This document shows positions 55,489-64,000 of a DNA stretch of 64,000 bases, piece after piece. The number at the start of each line of letters is the position of its first letter. The first letter of the stretch is position 1. Below the pieces are notes generated by a model. The model was not told the origin of the DNA. It searched no databases and saw nothing but the letters and a program-made list of their open reading frames with translations. Source of the stretch: Chloranthus sessilifolius (lineage: Eukaryota > Streptophyta > Magnoliopsida > Chloranthales > Chloranthaceae); assembly GCA_021018995.1 (NCBI GenBank), contig CM037588.1:143921725-143985724 (forward strand). The letters run 5' to 3'. The position numbers and the translations under genes were made by a program.

Positions 55489-56863
55489 TCAAAGCATCGC
55501 CACAACATTGGCCTTCCTGTGGTGATCTTGGATGGAACAATCATAATCTTTCAAGAACTCCATCCATCCACTACGTCGCATATTTAAGTCCTTCGGTAAA
55601 CAAATACTTAAGGCTTTTGTGGTGGTGAAGATATCAAACGCCTCACCGCACAAGTAGTGCCTCCAAATCTTCAAGGCAAAGATTACATGACCAACTCTAA
55701 GTCATGAGTCGGATAATTCTTTTCATGCTCCTTCAGCTGTCTAGAGCCATAAGCGATAACCTTCTTGTGCTGGTTGAGGACACAACCCAAACCACCATAT
55801 GATGCGTCACTGTAGATAGCAAAACCTCCTCTGCCAGAAGGTATTGCCAACACTGGTGCTGTAGTCAGACGCGTCTTCAATTCCTGGAAGCTCTTCTCAC
55901 ACTGATCAGTCCAATCAAATCTAGCATTCTTCTTAGTGAGCTGAGTGAGTGGACCTGATAGTCTAGAGAACCCCTCTACGAACCGTCTGTAGTATCCGGC
56001 CAAACCAAGAAAACTACGGACCTCTGTTACTGTCCTCGGCTGTTCCCAGTTCACAACGGCTTCAATCTTAGCCGGATCCACTGTAATACCCTTTGCAGAG
56101 ACGATATGACCCAAGAAACTAACTTGGTCAAGCCAAAACTCACACTTACTGAGCTTCGCATAAAGTTTGTGATCTCTGAGGGTCTGCAAAGTAACACGTA
56201 GATGCTCTTCATGTTCCTCCTTTGTCTTGGAATAGACAAGGATGTCATCTACAAATACCACTACTGATGTGTCCAAGTGTGGTTTAAACACTCGGTTCAT
56301 CAAGTCCATGAAAGACGCAGGTGCGTTCGTCAATCCAAATGGCATAACAAGGAATTCATAGTGCCCATATCTAGTTCTGAACGCCGTCTTCTCAATGTCT
56401 TCAGCTCTGACTCGTAGTTGATGATAACCCGACCGCAAGTCGATCTTCGTAAAGAACCTCGCTCCTTGCAATTGATCAAACAGATCATCGATTCTAGGAA
56501 GCGGGTAACGATTCTTAATCGTCAACTTGTTTAATTGCCGATAGTCGATGCAAGCGCATTGAACCATCCTTCTTCTTGACAAACAATACCGGTGCTCCCC
56601 AAGGAGACACACTAGGTCGCATAAAACCTTTGTCAAGTAGTTCTTGCAATTGCTCCTTTAGCTCTTGTAATTGCCGGAGCCATCCAGAGGAGCCTTTGAT
56701 AATCGGTTCGGTTCGGGATTAGATTGATTACAAACTCCACCTCCGTCGGTGGTAGTCCCAGAAATCCTCGAAACACATCAAGATACTCACATGCAATGCG
56801 GATATCGGATATCACATTTGTCTTCTCCGTTGCTCTTGTAGGAAGGCTATATATCCACCGCAT
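55489..56863 (-). pseudogene. Element C reverse transcriptase and RNase H
   Basis: Clean from 55683 to about 56560: [32 protein letters not shown], catalytic [36 protein letters not shown], RNase H start [12 protein letters not shown] and [14 protein letters not shown]. Frames break at about 56570-56700, where the fingers region lies (a short deletion relative to element A), and again after 55680. Apart from these patches the enzyme looks intact. Confidence 0.88.
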
Positions 56864-56912
56864 CCACTCTTCATCATCCTCTCCGCCTAATAGCGGATAT
56901 CAGCGAGCTACC

Positions 56913-57290
56913 TTAGACTTCACTCAAGAAGAATCTAAAGGATCGCTCCTTTGGAGGGCGGAAAACTACCATCTTCAAGACAATCCACACTTGCGTGGTA
57001 GCGGATACTTGATCCATTCCCAAAATGATGTCAAATCCTTTCATATCTAACAGAATCAAATCTGCCCGTGTCTCATGATCATCTACTGCCACTACCACAG
57101 ATTTACACACAGTGAGTGTATTCACTGCACTACCCGTGGGGATTGACACTGTCAGGATAAAATCTAGTTGTTCTGGAGTGGCACTCAATTCTCTTGTAAA
57201 TTGAGGCCGTACGAAAGAATGTGTGGAGCCTGGGTCTATCAGGGCTCGTGCTCTATGGAAGCAAATATCGCAACTCCTATACAGTTTCAG
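56913..57290 (-). pseudogene. Element C aspartic protease
   Basis: Active site LIDPGSTHSFV, then SVVVAVDDHETRADLILLD and DIILGMD. A small deletion after ILGMD removes the LSAY motif kept in element A. Confidence 0.75.
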
Positions 57291-57409
57291 TTCACCTACA
57301 TACCAATATCAACATTATTGTAATGTTTTAGATGTGTAGGTTTATGTGTACTATTATAATCAAAATAAATCAATTAATTTATATATTTCCACTTTTCCAG
57401 TTCATTATA

Positions 57410-58719
57410 TCAACAACAACATATCTCTTGAATTCTAATCATACCTTGAATGACGTCATTTGATGTCAGAGCCTCGGTGGCGGTAACGGCATATGCCCGA
57501 CCTTGCACTACAGGTCGAGATGATCGCATCGTCGATACCGATCCGGACCGCTCCTTGCTGTCCTCAGGGCAATTCCTAATTAAATGGCCCATCTTGCCAC
57601 ACCTGAAGCATGCCCCTGTCTCTCTCCTGCAGTCCTCTGTCTTGTGTGGTTTCCCACACTTTGCACATATCGCGGCCGGAGTGAAGGACGAGACTCTTGA
57701 AGGTCCCTGAGTCACTGAGGCCCCGCTACCAGAAGATCCAGCTGGTCTAAATGGCCGTGAAGAAGTAGGTACAGCAGACCTCTGGTATGAACTAGGTCCT
57801 GAAGAAATCGCCGGTCGAGAGTGCGTAGGGTATCTCGGAGGTCTGGAAAATCTAGCCCTCTTGTTCTGCTCTGTATCCTGAGATTGCCCTTGGAATGGTC
57901 TCTCTCTCGCCTGCTTGTCCCTCCAAGAAAATTGCTTCTGGTTTTCTTCTTCAGCTATGAGTGCCTTGGCCATCACTCCTTCATATGTCTCCATTTCCCA
58001 CATGGCGACATCTTTCTGCAAATTTTGTCTAAGGCCAAGTTGGAATTTCCTTGCTCTCATCAACTCCATGGCTACATGTTGAGGTGCAAATCTAGCCAAC
58101 CTATCGAACTCAGCTCCATAGTCCCTGACTCTCATTGCACCTTGCTTCAGCTCTATAAATTTCACCTCCCACTGATGCCTCACAATTTTAGGAAAGTATT
58201 TATTATAGAATACTTCCGTAAACTCCTCCCATGTCCAAGGAGTGTGAGGAAACTCTCTCTGTCTATTCTGTGACACCGACTTCCACCAAGGTCCGGCGTC
58301 ACCATCCAGTTTGAAAGTGGCCCAACGCACTTTCTCTACGTCGCTGCACTATAACACTTCAAAGAGTTTTTCCATCTCTTCTATCCATCCTTCTGCCTCA
58401 ATGGGATCCGTTTGACCTGAGAAGTTAGGAGGTCTCATTCTCCTAAACTCATAAATCCACCAGTGATGGGGTGGTCGGTACTGCTTGAGCTAAAGCAATT
58501 TGTCTGCTGAGCGACGTTGGTAGCTAATGCTTCCAACACCTGCTCCATCCTCTCTTCACTTCTCCTTCTACCTCCTCTGGGTCCCAATGGAACCGCATTT
58601 GCTTGTGAGAGGAACTCCAAGCCCCTCGACGAGCCTATGACCTCGGGCACATCCCTCAGAGGAATCTCTCTCTGACCTGTTCTACCTCTGCCGTGCCCTC
58701 CTCTGAACTTAGGGCCCAT
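57410..58719 (-). pseudogene. Element C gag
   Basis: Starts MGPKFRGG at 58719. The core has DPIEAEGWIEEMEKLF, then WATFKLDGDAGPWWKS, TPWTWEEFTEVFYNKYFP and LKQGAMRVRDYGAEFDRLA. The C-terminus has CAKCGKPHKTEDC and the canonical CCHC knuckle CFRCGKMGHLIRNC. One frameshift patch near 58450-58500 and one TAG (VL-TAG-CSD, Gln in element A) interrupt it. Otherwise open for over 300 codons. Confidence 0.85.
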
Positions 58720-58811
58720 ACTGGTCTGTCATTGTGAAAACAACAACATTGATCAGTACATATAGATTGTAAAAACAATCCGTTATGAACCCATAGTTCA
58801 ACCTAAAGCCT

Positions 58812-61208
58812 ACGGCCGGACTTACGTACTCGAAAATCCGTGCCATCGAGATCATGCTGGATGATCCCGGGACAAATCACACAATATCTGTATATAAAGC
58901 GGAATTATACAGATACAATCCCACAGCGGCAAGCAGAGTCATCTAATGAATCAATCTAAAAGTAAGAACAATAGAGAAATCTTCATTTATAAATGTAAAA
59001 AGTATACATTCTCAAAAAGGAACCAAAAAGAACCATCGGTGACAGACATCCATCACCCAAACAATGGTTCCCAATGATGGTTCCGATAGAATGTATAATA
59101 ACACTATAAATAGAAATAAGATATATACAAAAATTAATACAAAAGTGGCCACCAGGCACACATAATCCAAGATCTCCAACAAAACACACTATCCCAAGTC
59201 CTATGGGTAAAGTGTCACCTGGGGTGTCCGCCTCCTCGTCCTCAACCTCACCTCGGGGATCGGTGATAGTCTGGTCGCTCTTTAACCGGAGCTACCCCTC
59301 GTAACCTAAATGTTTACAAAAGCAGGTGAGCTACATCCTAGCTCAATAGAAGAATTCCAAATAAAATTGCATTCTAATTGCATAACATGGTCATCAAAGA
59401 ACAAAACTGAAATTATGCAACAGATGTATAAATCATGAGACATTTATCCAAAACAATACGGAATTGATGAATACAATATATAATGACTTAGTGTAGTATA
59501 CTTAAGTAACTCCCGTGAGTATAGCACGTGGTAGCCAGATTTGGTCCGATGGATAAATCCCAACCATCGTCGTTCACATGAACAATTTTCGGAATTGCAA
59601 CAATGCCCCACACCTGGAGTGCAATTATGCCGAGGATTACAAAGCAAATACACAAGTGTGCCTGAAACGGATATACCGCCGAGTCGGTGGGATTTTTACG
59701 GAATATTAAACCTCAAATCACATGCATACTTATCATACTTAACAATTGATTTGGATCACGGATGTCAAATGTCGGATCAAGTACAGAATAGAATGCTCAT
59801 ACACATGCTAAACATGCTTTTAAAACAGAATTAAACTATGCTGAGATGTGTATGATAGATATAAACCATGAGATAAAAAATAAATGCAATTTCGGTTGAA
59901 TTCCCCTACCTCGGATCAAGCTCCTTCTAAGCAAATCCAAAGCTTTTTCAAGGCATCTTAGTCTGATCCTAGACCATAAACATATTACTCTAGGTGTTAG
60001 AGTGACAGATTGTGAACCGCACAATGTCGATGGTTCTTACATATACATTTTCTAAGCGTAAAAGCGGGGTTTATTGATCGATCAATACCTTGTTGATCGA
60101 TCAATGAACTCTTCATTGATCGATCAACACCCTTGTTGATCGATCACCAAAGCACAACTGTTTGTCTATCTTGTACACCATTGATAGATCACCATGTTGG
60201 TTGATCGATCAATGGGCTCTGTGTTGATCGATCACCACCACTGTTGATCGATCAATACTCAGTCAGTTGATCGATCAACACCCTTGTTGATCGATCACCA
60301 ACATTAACTCAAATTCCCCAACTCTCTGCCATAATGTTTCCTTTACTGTTTATATAAATTGATCGATCACCACCACTGTTGATCGATCAATTTCATACTT
60401 AGTGATCGATCAACACCCTTGTTGATCGATCAACAATGTCGAATTTTCAGTCATTAATGGAGTTCACCAACCAATTTTTTTTCTAACTTATTTTTCTTCC
60501 AAAAATTCACTAAAATCTTAACTATTCATATAAAACCTATATTTAGGGCATCCAACTGCCCATTTTTAAACAAGAGAGCTCACCTCTATGTGGGCCCTTT
60601 CGGGGTTTCGGCAAACACTCCGGATGAGGGTTTCGGATTAAGCTCACGAAGTTTTATCACCGATCCGAGTTCGACGAGCAACCTTTTAGCTCTGGTTCAG
60701 CATGCATACACTTCACACACACACACAACCCATACCTAAGCTTAATCCATTGGTCTCTACATACCCTAGCTTAGGAAACTCACCTTTCAATCTTACTAAC
60801 CCTGTTTCATACAAAAACCCTCTTGCAAACCTACCTAGCTACAGACTCCTTAGCTGTTAGAACACTAGGGCAAGGGGAAGAAGAAGAAGAAGAAGAAGAA
60901 GAACTTCCTCTACCTCTCCCTTCCTTCTCTTATAAGCTACCAACTGAAATATCTTAGATATTTCAGTTGCTTCTCAAATTTGATTTCGGTGTGAAACACC
61001 AACATGTCGATACGGCGTAGTGTACCGTTTCAACATCGTACTCAACTCGGATCGAAACGAGTTTTCATAAGTAAACTAACCTACTTATAGGCTAATACTA
61101 TTTCCTTTAATATTAATTCCAAAGTTTTAAATTTTTTGTCTCGATTTCTATGCCGGGCACGTACATCGATGCGGTTAGTTTCTGGTTCAAATTTTCTGGG
61201 TCATTACA
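58812..61208 (-). repeat. Element C 5' LTR (right), 2.4 kb
   Basis: Co-linear with 49280-51703 and ends TCATTACA. The start is corrupted (GCCGGACTTACGTACTCG) and the adjacent primer site found in element A is lost. The palindrome cluster at 60073-60437 has the same thirteen cores and one variant as the left LTR. Confidence 0.88.
60073..60437. promoter_or_regulatory. TTGATCGATCAA palindrome cluster in element C right LTR
   Basis: Thirteen intact cores plus the same GATAGATC variant as in the left LTR. Confidence 0.85.
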
Positions 61209-64000
61209 CATAAACTCAGTGGGTTGTACAACCATTCCACCACAATCTACCTGGGTGATCGTGGGTGCAACCATGTGAGTGAAGGTGAATCTTTTACAAT
61301 TCCATATAAACAACATAATAAATATTTTCATAGATATTTTGTATCTATAAAGCTATAAAACTAAAAGAACGTAACATATTTAGTGCATATGATGCTTCTA
61401 ATGCTTATTACTTTTCTTACTTGTCTTGTCAACTTAACTTACGTAGCATGTTGAAAGTTCTATTATTACTCCATACACCTACACAACGTACTTCGTATCT
61501 TACTTATCTTGCTTAAACGATCTGTGTCAGGATCGATGCTCGAGCCTATCACGCGAGGTCCACATGTAAATAATCATCTAACCTCCATATCATAACATAA
61601 ACTATCATTTATCCCAATGAGATTGCGCGTATAGTAACCACAATGCCTCCTTAGTTTGAGGTAAAGCTATCATATTTTCCTTAAGACCCGTCTTGACTGC
61701 AGACGTTGAATCTTGCGGTGGCACGCAAGACATGACATATGTAGGAATTTAATTTCATATTCAGCTGGCCTTCACAACGTATCTTAACATATCATAATAT
61801 TATTTTGTTCTGGGCTTAGGTCCCCGCCTCGATTTCATATTTACGTGGGCTTAAGTCTGTACTTTCTTAATATCTCGTATTTTAACATATTCATATTCCA
61901 TCTTTTCTTAAACTTAATTAGAATGAGTCACGGTGTGATAGGCTTCACAAACCACACTTTTCAAGGGACGAGTTCCATAGTAACGTAGATGTACTTCGTG
62001 TGGCATCCCATACTATCATAGAGAGGTTGCATCCGTACATGGACACCTACATTTTAAGTTCCACGTGACCATAAAAGAAATCCCACCGTGACGAAGGCTT
62101 AAAAGTCGTGTGTCATATCTTTTTTTTTTTTTTTCTTAACATACATATGTCTTAACGTACTTCTAACTGATGAATGTCACATAAAGTAAATGAAATATAT
62201 AATAAGAAAGCATCTAAATATAATACTCGTAATTCGGATGTCTTGCTTATCATTAAGAGAGAGAAGAAGGCGACCTATAATGAAAGTACGTGAGTACCAG
62301 CAAGCGTATCATAAGGTGATGTTAGACTAGTCTCATCAGATAGATCTTATCGATCTAATAAAAACGGACTGATCATTTGTGAAATATGGCTAAGTATTGA
62401 CTCCCATATGACTGAAACAAGTTTTGACCGTCGGATCCTTGTTGTACAATTTTCGGGGTACGTACACCTTCATAGCGTGGGTGAAAGATGTACCTAAATA
62501 ATTGTCCTAAACTTAGAAGGTGAGTTGGGCCTATTCAAAAGGTTTTGATCCGCGATTATACAAAACGAGCGTTTGACTACATTGGGTATACGAGCCCATT
62601 AAGGGTTCATAGACTAGACGGGCCCACATGGCCCATAGTCCTTTGAGATGATTGGGGGTCTTGAATGACCCATATTATCGGTGGATCAGACCTTATGTGT
62701 ATGGGTGATGGCCCAATTTTTCTAAAGAAAGTCATAGACTCAAAATTTATTCATGGCACGTAATGACCATGAATCTTGCATTTTGTGAATCCTGAGATTC
62801 AGTGAAGATCTTAAATCTGAAAATTTTGGTGGACTTAAATCAGTGAAAAAGAAGACTTTTTCGCCCACTAAACTTTTGTCGAATGTGGAAGAATGCACAT
62901 TAAATGACGCCCAAAGTGATCTATAATAAGAAGGGCTCACATTTTTTAGCCATCGGATTTCATCAGGAGCGATCAGGCCTAAAGACGTTAAAATTTTTCA
63001 AACATTAGGTTGGGTTCGTGTTTCGGCTAATACATTAGTTTGACCAAAAACTGGATCAATCAACTAACCCCTTTATCCTAATTATACACGGCTCAAATCC
63101 CTTATCTTTCCCTAGATTTTCATGCATTGAAAAGGATGCCGATAGACACGATGAGATTATTTTTATCTGACATACTTGACTAAGTTTTTATCGAGATCAT
63201 TATAAACTTGAGTGCGTTGGCTGATCCGGCCAGATTCTGATTTTAAAAAAATTCAAGGAGTCATAGATGACCCTGACATAAAATTCCAAGTGGCACACAC
63301 ATACAACAGTCATGAGGCTTTTCTTCATTTTTAAAAGTGGCACTAAGGCCGAGGTATATTTATTTTCAAGAGGATTTGACCATCAATTTTATAGATGGTC
63401 AGATGGTACAAGATTTGGCTTATGGCCTTGAACCAATGGTCCATAGTTTGGGTGCAACAGAGGGTCAAAGTGATCACCCGATAATAGTTGATTGTTTATA
63501 ATTTTTCTTTTCTTGATATAATACTACAGGTTAAATGAGGCAAACAATTAATTTATAATTAAAAATGACGTCCGATGTGAAGTAGGCATTAAATTAGAGG
63601 GGGTTATCCTAGTGAGCCGAATCCGGAAACAGTCTCTATTAAAGTAATTTGTGCGATCAAAGTGACCTCCTTTATCACATGTAGGTAGTTAACAAATAGC
63701 AGGAATAAAATTTCTGCTAAGTGTTAGAAATTTTTGCTAATTTTGGAGGCTCTAAAAATAGTATATTAAACATGATAAAAGGTGATTTGAACTGTTAGAT
63801 AGGTAGTACATCAAAGAGTATGATATTTTACCTAAAAGGTCCATGGGTCTAAGATCGGGAAGGTCAAACCGTGACCTTTACCCTGTCTAAAACATGTGTT
63901 GGTGCATGTGTGCAGTATTGTGCACTGTTGCGGCTGGGGGTCTTTGACCCCAGTTTCGAGGCCCATATCGGCTTATTCGTCGAATCACTTTCAAACGTAA
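61209..64000 (-). repeat. Probable continuation of element D LTR or non-coding DNA
   Basis: Directly continues the sequence left of element C (shared CATAA). No ORF of interest. Several stretches (for example around 61600-61760) recall Tekay LTR layout with a GTGGCACGCAAGAC motif. The right end is not reached, so identity is uncertain. Confidence 0.3.

Larger units (their letters stand above)
49280..61208 (-). mobile_element. Gypsy element C: full-length Tekay-type chromovirus with third ORF
   Basis: An 11.9-kb minus-strand element of the same family as A, with perfect CATAA target duplications at 49275-49279 and 61209-61213. Contains LTRs (49280-51703, about 58812-61208), gag, protease, RT/RNase H, integrase, intron-like segment, chromodomain, third ORF and polypurine tract. 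Long stretches are open and the LTRs are nearly identical outside short patches, so insertion was recent. The patches contain many small indels that break frames and have removed the primer-binding site. Confidence 0.92.

Overview
The window is repeat-rich nuclear DNA of a flowering plant. The evidence is nested LTR retrotransposons of typical plant lineages (Tekay-type chromoviruses and a Sirevirus), CACTA- and MITE-type DNA elements, long TA microsatellites, and one intact intronless G-type lectin receptor kinase gene. I cannot name the species. Nothing bacterial, viral or organellar is visible.

Layout. 1-4115: AT-rich flank with a 40-bp tandem repeat, a CACTA-like terminus, two exon-like segments (one resembling the first exon of a MYB3R gene) and a MITE. 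4116-16940: gypsy element A (12.8 kb, minus strand, old, many stop codons). 16941-17983: a short segment resembling the R1 repeat of a MYB3R protein. 17984-18439: CACTA terminal fragment. 18440-24838: 5'-truncated gypsy element B (plus strand). 24839-28700: a minus-strand DUF1985 (Ulp1-type transposon protein) pseudogene in DNA full of AAGCG/CGCTT motifs. 29439-31910: solo LTR. 31983-41365: Sirevirus-type copia element (minus strand). 41366-44900: MITEs and TA repeats. 44957-47464: receptor kinase gene. 48216-48781: a MITE with a CACTA MITE nested in it. 48869-49279 and 61209-64000: probable LTR of another element (D), split by gypsy element C (49280-61208, minus strand, perfect target duplication).

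The recurrent theme is how the retroelements are built. All three gypsy elements (A, B, C), which are chromodomain Tekay-type elements, carry a third ORF between the chromodomain and the 3' LTR, where an env-like ORF sits in other elements. The Sirevirus also has an extra ORF at that place, of a possibly related plant-transposon-protein type. Each element has its own short CpG-centred palindrome in two clusters: one in the LTR and one about 90-250 bp upstream of the third ORF. The motifs are TTGATCGATCAA in A and C, AATTCGAASTTCGAATT in B, and CACGGACGTCCGTG in the copia element; the solo LTR has CTCGCCGCGGCGAG. Palindromic LTR motifs are known in Sireviruses. Their occurrence in a chromovirus, doubled in front of a third ORF, looks new to me.

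In addition, all three gypsy copies have a 76-82 bp GT-AG segment inside pol. It lies exactly within the conserved EFQ-VGD junction between integrase and the chromodomain module, and removing it restores the reading frame. Together these suggest a lineage that regulates expression of its C-terminal integrase module and of a third protein, possibly through motif-dependent transcription or anti-silencing. That function is inference.
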